From Caballeronia arvi (GTDB lineage Bacteria; Pseudomonadota; Gammaproteobacteria; Burkholderiales; Burkholderiaceae), in assembly GCF_001544695.2 (NCBI RefSeq), contig NZ_FCOM02000002.1, positions 304,982 through 368,981 on the forward strand: DNA of 64,000 bases, read 5' to 3'. Below the pieces are notes generated by a model. It did not search any database. It was not told where the DNA came from and saw only the letters and a list, made by a program, of their open reading frames with translations. Below, one piece after another: positions 34,832 through 42,599 of the stretch. Position 1 is the stretch's first letter. Every line of letters starts with the position of its first letter. The translations under genes were made by a program, and so were the position numbers.

Positions 34832-36103
34832 TTACGCGGGCACCGCTTCGGTTTTCGGCGTCTTGTCGTGCTCGAGGATGAACTCGCGCAATTGCGGATA
34901 GACCATCGTGCGCCAGCGGCGTCCGGAGAAGATGCCGTAGTGGCCGGCTTTTTCCGCCGTGAAATGCCGCTTGTGCTTCGCCGGAAGGCCGGTGCACAGG
35001 TCGTGCGCGGCGCGCGTCTGGCCGCTACCGGAAATGTCGTCGAGCTCGCCTTCGATCGTGAAGAGCGCGGTGTGCTTGATGTCCTGCGGACGCACGAGCT
35101 CGCCGTTGACTTCCCACGTGCCTTCCGCGAGCCGGAACTCCTGGAACACGATGCGGATGGTTTCGAGGTAATACTCGGCGGCCATGTCGAGCACGGCGTT
35201 GTATTCGTCGTAGAAACGACGATGTTGCTCGGCGTCGTCATCGTCGCCGCGCAGCAGATTTTGATAGAAGTCCCAATGGGCCGTGAGATGGCGCTCCGGA
35301 TTCATCGCGACGAAGCCCGCGTGCTGCAGGAAGCCCGGATAAACCTTGCGGCCGACGCCGGGATAGTTCGCCGGCACCGTGTAAATGACGTTGTTCTCGA
35401 ACCACTCGTACGAGTGCTCGTTCGCGAGCGAGTTGACGGACGTGGGGCTGCGGCGCGCGTCGATCGGGCCGCCCATCATCGTCATCGTGCGCGGCGTGTC
35501 TTCGCCGCGGCTCGCCATCAACGAAATGGCGGCGAGCACCGGCACGGTCGGCTGACACACCGAGATCACGTGGAGATCCTTCGCGCCGATGTGGCGGATA
35601 AATTCCTGGATGTACTCGACGTAATCGTCCAGATGGAACCGGCCGTTCTCGATCGGCACCATGCGCGCGTCGATCCAGTCGGTGATGTAGACCTTGTGGT
35701 CCTGCAACAGCGTCTTCACCGTATCGCGCAAGAGCGTCGAATGATGGCCGGAGAGCGGCGCGCACACGAGCACGATCGGCTCGTTCTTCAGCTTGGTGAC
35801 GGTGGCGCTGTCGTCGGCGAAGCGCTTGAAGCGCAACAGGCGGCAGAACGGCTTCTCGACCACCGTCTGCTCGACGATCGGAATGTTATGGCCGTCCTTG
35901 ACGATCTGATGAATGCTGAACTCGGGCTTCTCGTAGTCTTTCCCGAGCCGGTACAGCAACTCGTACGCGGCGGCCAGGCGGCTCGAACCAGGAACATAGG
36001 CAAGGGGGCTGGCCGGGTTGACGAACGACTTCGATGCGGCCTCGGCCCATGCTGTGAGGGGAGACAACAGGGCTCGCTGGAATTCGTGAATTTGATAGAG
36101 CAT
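34832..36103 (-). CDS. phaZ: Intracellular polyhydroxyalkanoate depolymerase
   Basis: Mobilises stored PHB at the granule surface. The 423-residue alpha/beta-hydrolase has the lipase-box variant VISVCQPTVP with the catalytic cysteine at C183, the same number as Cys183 of Ralstonia eutropha PhaZ1, plus LVCAPLSGHHSTLLRDTV (oxyanion area) and HYGIFSGRRWRTMVYPQLR containing the catalytic histidine. No signal peptide, consistent with cytosolic action. ATG 36103 (MLYQIHEFQRALLSPLTAW) is the usual family start; a start 51 bases upstream is less likely. A PhaR-like box lies about 300 bases upstream. Confidence 0.94.
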   Translation of the reverse strand: MLYQIHEFQRALLSPLTAWAEAASKSFVNPASPLAYVPGSSRLAAAYELLYRLGKDYEKPEFSIHQIVKDGHNIPIVEQTVVEKPFCRLLRFKRFADDSATVTKLKNEPIVLVCAPLSGHHSTLLRDTVKTLLQDHKVYITDWIDARMVPIENGRFHLDDYVEYIQEFIRHIGAKDLHVISVCQPTVPVLAAISLMASRGEDTPRTMTMMGGPIDARRSPTSVNSLANEHSYEWFENNVIYTVPANYPGVGRKVYPGFLQHAGFVAMNPERHLTAHWDFYQNLLRGDDDDAEQHRRFYDEYNAVLDMAAEYYLETIRIVFQEFRLAEGTWEVNGELVRPQDIKHTALFTIEGELDDISGSGQTRAAHDLCTGLPAKHKRHFTAEKAGHYGIFSGRRWRTMVYPQLREFILEHDKTPKTEAVPA

Positions 36104-36342
36104 GGTTGCCCCAGTAACTCCGGTGGAAACCGGTACGCCCGTTGCTCCCGGCAATACTTCCGGCGAAGAGCTTCAACGGCATTCGAAGATCCCCGGCGGC
36201 GCGGCGGGCTGGCGCCATGCTGCCGGGGCACTGTCTTTCCTGCGATGCTGCAATGCCTTTCAGTGCTGCCACCTGCGCGTTATCGACTTCTGGAAGACGA
36301 TCCTAGAGCCGAGGCAAGATTTTCCGCGCATTAAACGTTCAA

Positions 36343-36360
36343 TTCAACCAACCGGTTGAA
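36343..36360. promoter_or_regulatory. Inverted repeat TTCAACC-AACC-GGTTGAA upstream of phaZ
   Basis: Seven-base arms separated by four bases, 240 bases before the phaZ ATG in an AT-richer region. Size and symmetry fit a dimeric repressor operator; the binding protein is unknown. Confidence 0.4.
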
Positions 36361-36404
36361 ATTGCCGGCGCGGAAAACAACACATCGCGACATCCTAACT
36401 TTTG

Positions 36405-36416
36405 TGCATTGCACCA
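36405..36416. promoter_or_regulatory. PhaR-like box TGCATTGCACCA
   Basis: The segment TGCATTGCACCA, within TTTTGTGCATTGCACCAATA, fits the TGCRNYGCASMA pattern I remember for PhaR-type PHA regulators, and shows the TGCA/TGCA dyad. It is about 300 bases upstream of phaZ. Family recall only; not tested. Confidence 0.4.
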
Positions 36417-36459
36417 ATATTACCGCGAAACGGTTAATTTCGCCAAACAAAACAGATAT

Positions 36460-38334
36460 TTAAGATCTTCCTGCAACTGCGTCAACCGTCGTCCGATCGT
36501 TCGCACCTTCGTGGTTTTCGGAGCCAGATGGTTGGCCAACCGCCTTCGCCATTTCTTCCTCGTGACGCATCAGGTTCATTCCGGTGTGCACGAGCGCCAC
36601 GTGGGTGAACGCCTGCGGAAAATTGCCCACCATGCGCTTCGCCACCGTGTCGTACTCCTCGGCCAGCAACCCGACATCGTTCGCAAGACCGACAAGGCGC
36701 TCGAACATCTGGTGCGCTTCGTCGATCCGGCCTTGCAACGCCAGGTTGTCGACCAGCCAGAAGCTACAAGCCAGAAACGTGCCTTCCCCCGGCGGCAATC
36801 CGTCCGCGACTTCGGCGGTGTGATAGCGCTTCACTAGGCCATCGTGCGTCAAAGTGGTCTCGATCGCATGTACGGTTCCGGTCACTCGCGGATCTTTTGG
36901 TGGCAAAAAGCCGAGCAATGGAATGAGCAGCAGGCTCGCGTCGAGCGCGTCGCTGCCGTAGGCCTGCGTGAAGGAGTTCAGCGTGGGATTCCAGCTCTTC
37001 TTCAGCACCTCCGCGCGGATGCGCGCGCGCATTTCGCGCCAGTGGTCGATCGGGCCTGGCAACTCGAACGTCTCCGCCGACTTGATCGCGCGGTCGTACG
37101 CGACCCACGCCATGACTTTCGAGAACGTGAAGTGTTGGCGTTCGCCACGCACTTCCCAGATGCCTTCGTCGGGTTGCTCCCAGATCGTGTCGAGGTGCTG
37201 GAGCATCGCGCATTGGATCGACCACGCGGTTTCGTCGGTTTGCAGGCCGCCGACGCGTGCGAGGTGCAGTGCGTTCATGACTTCGCCGTAGACGTCGAGC
37301 TGCAACTGGTCGACCGCGCCATTGCCGATGCGCACCGGCGACGCGCCCTCGTAGCCCGGCAGCCACGGAATCTCCCACTCGGGCAGGCGGCGCTCGCCCG
37401 CGATGCCGTACATGATCTGGACCTGCGACGGCGAACCGGCCATCACGCGGCCGAGCCACGCACGCCACGCGCGGGCTTCGTCGTAGTAGCCGCCGCGCAT
37501 CATCGCGAGCAGGGTGATGGTCGCATCGCGCAGCCAGCAGTAACGATAGTCCCAGTTGCGCGTGCCGCCGAGCTGCTCCGGCAGCGAGGTGGTCGGCGCC
37601 GCGACGATGCCGCCCGTCGGCTCGTACGCGAGCGCCTTCAGCGTGATCAGCGAGCGGCGGATCGCGCTCGCCCAGCGGCCCTTGATTTCGCTCTGACCGG
37701 ACCATTCGCGCCAGTGGTTCTCCGTACGCGCGAGTTGCGTGTGCGGATCGGACGCGTGCGGCACGCGCAGATGCGATTGCGAGTAGCACAGCGAGAAGGG
37801 CACGCGTTCGCCTGCGCTCACATCGAAACAGGCGGTCGTATGCATGTTCTCGCCGACGAGCTCGACGGGCGTGCGCAGCAGCGCGAGATCGGGTCCGGCG
37901 ATCGCGCGGATGCCGCTGTCATCGGGCAGGCGGCTGACCCAGGGCACGGCCGAACCGTAATCGAAGCGCAGCACGAGCTCCATCTTCATGCGTACCGTGC
38001 CGCGCCGTCCGATCACGATGCGCACGAGTTCAGAATGACCGTTGCGCAGCGGCATGAAATCGACGAGGGTCACGGCGCCCTGTGAGGTCTCGAAATCCGT
38101 TTCGAGGACGAGCGTGTCCTCGCGATAGCGGCGTTTGATGACAGGCGTCTCGCCGTCGGGCATCTCGGGCGCGATGAGCCACCTTCCGTGCTCCGGCGTG
38201 CCGAGCAGCGCCGCGAAGCAGGCGCCGGAGTCGAAGCGCGGCCAACACAGCCAGTCGACGGAGCCATCGCGGGAAATCAGGGCTGCGGTGTGGCCGTCGC
38301 CGACCATCGCATAGTCTTCAATCAGTGCTGGCAT
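36460..38334 (-). CDS. Glycoside hydrolase family 15 protein (glucoamylase/trehalase-like)
   Basis: 624-residue alpha/alpha6-barrel enzyme. N-terminal beta-sandwich opens with IEDYAMVGDGHTAALISRDG and SVDWLCWPRFDSGACFAALL; the catalytic barrel has RNWDYRYCWLRDATITLLAM and EGTFLACSFWLVDNLALQGR (the latter in the region of the general base glutamate). GH15 members of this arrangement are often trehalases or glucoamylases acting inside the cell; the substrate here is not determined. ATG 38334 is chosen; an open frame extends 240 bases further but is not conserved-looking and lies in an AT-rich gap. Confidence 0.9.
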   Translation of the reverse strand: MPALIEDYAMVGDGHTAALISRDGSVDWLCWPRFDSGACFAALLGTPEHGRWLIAPEMPDGETPVIKRRYREDTLVLETDFETSQGAVTLVDFMPLRNGHSELVRIVIGRRGTVRMKMELVLRFDYGSAVPWVSRLPDDSGIRAIAGPDLALLRTPVELVGENMHTTACFDVSAGERVPFSLCYSQSHLRVPHASDPHTQLARTENHWREWSGQSEIKGRWASAIRRSLITLKALAYEPTGGIVAAPTTSLPEQLGGTRNWDYRYCWLRDATITLLAMMRGGYYDEARAWRAWLGRVMAGSPSQVQIMYGIAGERRLPEWEIPWLPGYEGASPVRIGNGAVDQLQLDVYGEVMNALHLARVGGLQTDETAWSIQCAMLQHLDTIWEQPDEGIWEVRGERQHFTFSKVMAWVAYDRAIKSAETFELPGPIDHWREMRARIRAEVLKKSWNPTLNSFTQAYGSDALDASLLLIPLLGFLPPKDPRVTGTVHAIETTLTHDGLVKRYHTAEVADGLPPGEGTFLACSFWLVDNLALQGRIDEAHQMFERLVGLANDVGLLAEEYDTVAKRMVGNFPQAFTHVALVHTGMNLMRHEEEMAKAVGQPSGSENHEGANDRTTVDAVAGRS

Positions 38335-38801
38335 GAGCGAACATCTTCCTGCTGGCGACGCGGGCCGAACCGAAGCGCGCGTCGCGGGTTGAGCAAAAGA
38401 TTGGGGACGCAGGCTGCGGGCGCCCCAGGGCGAAGCGCCGCGTCCGCGATGAGCAAGCTGGACGCCACGCATGCTTTCTGGCCGCATTCTGCCGCAATCG
38501 TTCGATAAGAGCAGGAAAGCGGGCCGGCCGATGACGGCGCGCAACGCGACATGCGGCGGCGTGCCGCGCGTCATTGGCGGAAAAACGCGAACGAAGCGCC
38601 GATCGATCGGTTGTAAAAATATTCGACTGATGTTTAGAATGAAGCTTCGCGAAAACCTTTCGGCGCGGTTTCATTTGTTACACCGCGCACTGAAACTCTT
38701 CTGCCTTTCGCGCGTCTTTCCTGCAGATCCCGGTCGCCATGTCATCGCGCAGCGCGTCGTCCGGCCGGTCCTTAACGTAGCGTTTTCGAGGAACAGAACC
38801 C
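38335..38801. other. Divergent intergenic region between GH15 and a small protein gene
   Basis: 467 bases without a gene. An AT-rich stretch near 38610-38655 (AAAAATATTCGACTGATG) is the best candidate for a promoter to the left, but no boxes are assigned. Confidence 0.45.
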
Positions 38802-39050
38802 ATGCTCTATCCGTCGAAAGCTGACTGCATCGCCATTCTTTCCGCCGCGAGCCGCGTCTCGGACACCGAAACGCTCCTCGCGCTCGATCACACGCACCTC
38901 GGCCTGTCGCGCAACGCGATGGTCACCGCCGCGGCCTTTCTCACCGAACGCGACTGTTTCAGCCGCTACAGCTTCGGCGTTGCGGGCGTCTCGGTCGGTG
39001 CGTTGTCGTTACAGGGACGCCTGCGACTCGATCAGCTCGCCAACGGCTGA
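38802..39050 (+). CDS. Small hypothetical protein (82 aa)
   Basis: 82-residue soluble protein with an AGGAACAG Shine-Dalgarno and coding-like composition. SKADCIAILSAASRVSDTET and TERDCFSRYSFGVAGVSVGA suggest a small alpha/beta fold with two cysteines (C9, C52). No signal peptide. I do not recognise a Pfam domain; similar short proteins are seen in Burkholderia annotations as 'hypothetical protein'. Confidence 0.65.
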   Translation: MLYPSKADCIAILSAASRVSDTETLLALDHTHLGLSRNAMVTAAAFLTERDCFSRYSFGVAGVSVGALSLQGRLRLDQLANG

Positions 39051-39166
39051 AGCGGCTTACGCCCGCGGTACACATTCCGGCGCGGCCAGCCCGCGTGTAC
39101 TTCTTTCGTGACACTTTGCGCACGTGCGCGGTTCAGTCCGTGCGCGTGCGTTTTCGCGTGCCTATG

Positions 39167-39319
39167 TCAGAAGTGGGCCGATCCCATGCCGAACAAGCCG
39201 ATCAGCCCGATCACGATCAGATAGATCGCGACGATGAAGTTGAGCAGCCGCGGCACGACGAGAATCAGGATGCCGGCGATCAGCGAAACCAGCGGGGCAA
39301 GGCTCAGGTGGATAGTCAT
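39167..39319 (-). CDS. DUF3096 small membrane protein (50 aa)
   Basis: 50-residue protein with two adjacent transmembrane helices: residues about 5-22 (SLAPLVSLIAGILILVVP) and 27-46. The pattern LVPRLLNFIVAIYLIVIGLI matches DUF3096, a family of tiny inner-membrane proteins of unknown function. CAGGAGTTGCC is a good Shine-Dalgarno. A longer open frame extends upstream, but its N-terminal sequence has no membrane or family character. Confidence 0.75.
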   Translation of the reverse strand: MTIHLSLAPLVSLIAGILILVVPRLLNFIVAIYLIVIGLIGLFGMGSAHF

Positions 39320-39527
39320 CGCGGCAACTCCTGTTGTTGATTCGAATCGTGTCGGTTGACCTGTGGTGCGTGGTGTATCTTGGCTGCGAGCCCGATCCTT
39401 GCGATGGCGTTCCGCGTCTTTGGAGCGGATCTTGCTGCCGCACGTCGCGGGTTTCGCGATGCCGGCGCACTCGCGTCGCTTCGCTTTGCTCCGATAACAA
39501 GCGGCAAAGAAACGATGAGGAGGTTTC

Positions 39528-40850
39528 ATGCACCCGAGCCATTCATCCGGCGCGAATACGCTCATGCCGTTCTTGCAAGACGCGCGCCCGCTGCGTGCGA
39601 GTCCCGCCGCGTGGGCGAAAGGTTTTGCGCTGATGCTGTCGCTGACGGCGGCGTCGGCCTTTGCGCAATCGGCCCCGGCGTCCGCCGCGTCCACCGCGTC
39701 CACCGCGTCCACCGCGTCCACCGTGAGCGCGTCGGGCGCCGAGGTCTACGATCTGCTCGTCGGCACCTACACGGGCGGCGGCAAAAGCGAAGGCATCTAC
39801 GTCTATCGCTTCGATACGGGCAATGGTGAACTGACCCGTATCGCGTCGGCACAGACGGTGAACCCGTCGTATCTCGTCGTGAGCCGCGACCGGAATTACG
39901 TGTACGCGGTGAACGAATTGCCCGGCGACAACGGCCCCGCGACGCAGCGCGGCGGCGTGAGCGCGTTTCGCTTCGATCGCGCGACCGGCCAGTTGAGCTT
40001 TCTCAACCGCGTTTCGTCGGACGGCAACGATCCGTGCTATCTGGCGATCTCGCCCGACGGCAAATATCTGCTCACCGCCAACTATTCGGTCGCGTCCAAT
40101 CCGGGCGGCAGCTTCGCCGTCTTTCCGCTCGCGGCGAACGGCCAGGTGGGCACGTCGGTGCTGACGGTGCATCACGAGGGCGGCGGCCCGGTGAAAGGGC
40201 GGCAGGACAATTCGCACGTCCACTCGACCGTATTCTCACCCGACGGAAAGTATCTCTTCGCTCAGGATCTCGGCGTCGACAAGGTGTTCGCCTATCGCTA
40301 CACGCCCCCGCCGTCGCAGTCGAGCCGCGGGCTGCTGGGTCCGACCGAAGCGCGCTACACGCCGATCGCGCCGGGCTCCGGCCCGCGCCATCTGATCTTC
40401 GACGAAAGCGGCCAGCATGCGTATCTGACGACCGAACTGAACGCGTCGGTCCTCGTGTTCGCTTATCTCGACGGCAAGCTCACGCAAGTGCAGACCGCAT
40501 CGATGATCGCGCCGGGCTTCAGAGGCAAGATCGGCGGCGGCGCGATCCATCTGTCGCCCGACGGACGCTTTCTCTACGCGACCAACCGCGGCGACGCGAA
40601 CGAGATCGTCGCGTTCTCGGTCGATCCGAAGAACGGCCATCTGAAGCTCCTCAGGCGCTATCCGACGCTCGGCAAGACGCCGCGCGAATTCGCGATCGAC
40701 CCGACCGGGCGCTGGCTCGTCGTCGGCAATCAGGAAAGCGACAGCGCGTACTTCTTCCGCCGCGATCCGCAGACGGGGGAACTCGCGTCCGACCCGAAGC
40801 GCCTTTCGATCGGCTCGCCGGTCGATTTCAAGTTCGTATCGCCTTCGTGA
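39528..40850 (+). CDS. Exported lactonase family protein (Pgl-like beta-propeller)
   Basis: 440-residue seven-bladed propeller of the 6-phosphogluconolactonase (YbhE) type. A signal peptide (about 28-47, KGFALMLSLTAASAFAQS) precedes a Ser/Thr/Ala repeat, then propeller sequences LVGTYTGGGKSEGIYVYRFD, DGNDPCYLAISPDGKYLLTA, GKYLFAQDLGVDKVFAY, GPRHLIFDESGQHAYLTTEL and HLSPDGRFLYATNRGDANEI. The export suggests a role other than cytosolic pentose-phosphate flux; the substrate is unclear. The ATG at 39528 has a perfect AGGAGG seven bases upstream. Four CCGCGTCCA repeats lie in the linker region. Confidence 0.85.
   Translation: MHPSHSSGANTLMPFLQDARPLRASPAAWAKGFALMLSLTAASAFAQSAPASAASTASTASTASTVSASGAEVYDLLVGTYTGGGKSEGIYVYRFDTGNGELTRIASAQTVNPSYLVVSRDRNYVYAVNELPGDNGPATQRGGVSAFRFDRATGQLSFLNRVSSDGNDPCYLAISPDGKYLLTANYSVASNPGGSFAVFPLAANGQVGTSVLTVHHEGGGPVKGRQDNSHVHSTVFSPDGKYLFAQDLGVDKVFAYRYTPPPSQSSRGLLGPTEARYTPIAPGSGPRHLIFDESGQHAYLTTELNASVLVFAYLDGKLTQVQTASMIAPGFRGKIGGGAIHLSPDGRFLYATNRGDANEIVAFSVDPKNGHLKLLRRYPTLGKTPREFAIDPTGRWLVVGNQESDSAYFFRRDPQTGELASDPKRLSIGSPVDFKFVSPS
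39685..39720 (+). repeat. Four tandem CCGCGTCCA repeats
   Basis: Perfect 9-base repeat, four copies, in frame in the lactonase gene and encoding a run of Ala-Ser-Thr just after the signal peptide. Repeat number changes add or remove three residues. Confidence 0.9.
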
Positions 40851-40875
40851 CGGGCTAGCGGGCGGTCCGACGACG

Positions 40876-41439
40876 ATGAAACGAACATGGGTCAAGGCGG
40901 TCACGATTTCGTTGCTGTGCGCGCCGCTCGCAGCCCGCGCGAGCGGAACGGAATGCGATTACAAGCGGGACTGGATGTCGTCGGCGTGCGAACGCGTGAT
41001 GCGCGCCGCGCACGAAGGCACCTGGGATCTGTACGTGACCGGCTACGGCTGGCATATCGATGGCTTCGACAACCGCAGTGAGCTCAACCCGTGGTCGTAC
41101 GGCGGCGGCGCGGGCAAGCACTGGACCGATGCGAACGGCAATGAGGATATTTTGTTCGCGTTCGCCTTCTCCGATTCGCATCACAACTTCCAGCCGATCG
41201 GCGGCTATGCGCGCCAGTGGTACACGAAGCCGGTGCTGGGCGGGTTGCAGGCGGGCGGCGGATTCTTCGTCGGCGTCACGGCGCGCAGCGATATCGCGCA
41301 TTACGTGCCGTTGCCGCTCGCGCTGCCGGTCGGCTCGGTGCGCTTTCAGCGCGCATCGGTGATGGCGACGTTCATCCCCCGCATTCCGGGCCTGAACGAC
41401 GGCGATGTCGCGTTTTTCTGGGGACGCTACGAGTTCTAG
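40876..41439 (+). CDS. pagP: Lipid A palmitoyltransferase
   Basis: Outer-membrane beta-barrel enzyme adding palmitate to lipid A from phospholipids. The 187-residue precursor has a signal peptide (cleaved near ARA-SGT, residue 22) and PagP sequences WDLYVTGYGWHIDGFDN and ILFAFAFSDSHHNFQPIGGY; the predicted catalytic residues are H60, D100 and S101 by analogy with E. coli His33/Asp76/Ser77 (mature). Ends in an aromatic residue (F187), as expected for an outer-membrane barrel. Gap of 25 bases from the lactonase gene; expression is often PhoP-linked in other bacteria but no box is evident here. Confidence 0.9.
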   Translation: MKRTWVKAVTISLLCAPLAARASGTECDYKRDWMSSACERVMRAAHEGTWDLYVTGYGWHIDGFDNRSELNPWSYGGGAGKHWTDANGNEDILFAFAFSDSHHNFQPIGGYARQWYTKPVLGGLQAGGGFFVGVTARSDIAHYVPLPLALPVGSVRFQRASVMATFIPRIPGLNDGDVAFFWGRYEF

Positions 41440-41508
41440 TACGATGCAGTTCGCCTCGGCCATTCGGCCGCGCGCGACTGAAAGGTGTACTGAGGATATC
41501 GAAAGGTA

Positions 41509-42579
41509 ATGGCAGGGAACGCAAGATTGAACACGACTCGCACATTCGACGCCGGTGAACGCCCGCTCAAACGCAACGAGCCCGCGCCGCCGGGATTCAT
41601 CAGCGCGTTCAGCTTCGCGGGCGGCGAGGCGTTGCGGCTCACGTGGGACGAAGCGCGCGATTCCGTCGTGGGCGACGGCCCGACGTGGCTGCATCTGTCC
41701 GCGAACGACGACACCGTCGAAGGCTGGCTCGAAGGCGTCACGTCGATGCCCGATGTCGCGCGCGAATTCCTGAACGGCGAGGACAAGCGCCCGCGCGTGC
41801 ATATCGGGTCGAACTTCATGTATGGCGTCGTCGCGGATCTCGAACTCGTCGCGAAGACGCCGGATGCCGCCGCGCCCGGCGCGCGCGAGGCGAACCGCGC
41901 GACCGGCGCGCTGCGCTTTTACGTCGACAAACATCGGATGATCACGGTGCGCGCGCGGCCGCTGGAATCGACCGACCGGCTGCGTCATGCCGTGCTCGAA
42001 GGCGCGATGTTCCGCGATACCGTCGATCTCTTCGCGGGTCTGATTCGCGCGCTGAACGAAACCTTCGCGGACCGCATCGACGAAATCGGCGACTGTCTCG
42101 ACGATGTCGAAGAAACCGTGCTCGAAGGCGGTCACGTCAGGTGCCGCTCCGTGCTGGGCGACGTGCGGCGGCGTCTCGTGGAAGTGCGGCGCTTCATCGA
42201 TCCGGAGCGCAACGCGCTGACACAACTCGTTCTGCGCAAGCTCGAATGGGCCGAGCCGCGCTCGATGGAAGCGCTCGTCCAGGCGATTCAGGTCCTGAAC
42301 GGCCTGGGCGGCGGTCTGGAGGGGCTCTACGAGCGCGCGAAGCTGTTGCAGGATGAAATCGCCGCGGCGCTTTCGGAGGACATCAACCGCAAGCTGCTGT
42401 GGCTCGCGATCATGTCCGCGTTGCTGCTGCCCGCGACGCTCGTGACAGGCATCTTCGGCATGAACGTGGCGGGCCTGCCGGGCACGAAAGACCCGGTGTC
42501 GTTCTGGATCGTGATCGGCGTGATGGCGGCCTGCGCCGCCATCACGATCTTTCTGTTGCGCCGCTTGCGGCTCTGGTAG
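41509..42579 (+). CDS. zntB: ZntB-like zinc transporter (CorA family)
   Basis: 356-residue CorA-superfamily protein: a large cytoplasmic N-terminal alpha/beta domain and two C-terminal transmembrane helices (about 295-315 and 328-350) with the GMN motif at 317-319 (IFGMNVAGLPG). The length, ETFADRIDEIGDCLDDVEET, and the GMNVAGLPG extension match ZntB rather than CorA (which has YGMNF). ZntB moves Zn2+ across the inner membrane, probably with H+. The name is by sequence similarity. Confidence 0.88.
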   Translation: MAGNARLNTTRTFDAGERPLKRNEPAPPGFISAFSFAGGEALRLTWDEARDSVVGDGPTWLHLSANDDTVEGWLEGVTSMPDVAREFLNGEDKRPRVHIGSNFMYGVVADLELVAKTPDAAAPGAREANRATGALRFYVDKHRMITVRARPLESTDRLRHAVLEGAMFRDTVDLFAGLIRALNETFADRIDEIGDCLDDVEETVLEGGHVRCRSVLGDVRRRLVEVRRFIDPERNALTQLVLRKLEWAEPRSMEALVQAIQVLNGLGGGLEGLYERAKLLQDEIAAALSEDINRKLLWLAIMSALLLPATLVTGIFGMNVAGLPGTKDPVSFWIVIGVMAACAAITIFLLRRLRLW

Positions 42580-42599
42580 GGATCAGTCGATCGAGTCGA

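Larger units (their letters stand above)
36104..36459. other. Intergenic region between GH15 gene and phaZ
   Basis: 356 bases with no gene; it carries the inverted repeat and PhaR-like box listed separately. The AT-rich tract from 36361 to 36475 is a likely phaZ promoter/regulatory zone. Confidence 0.5.
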
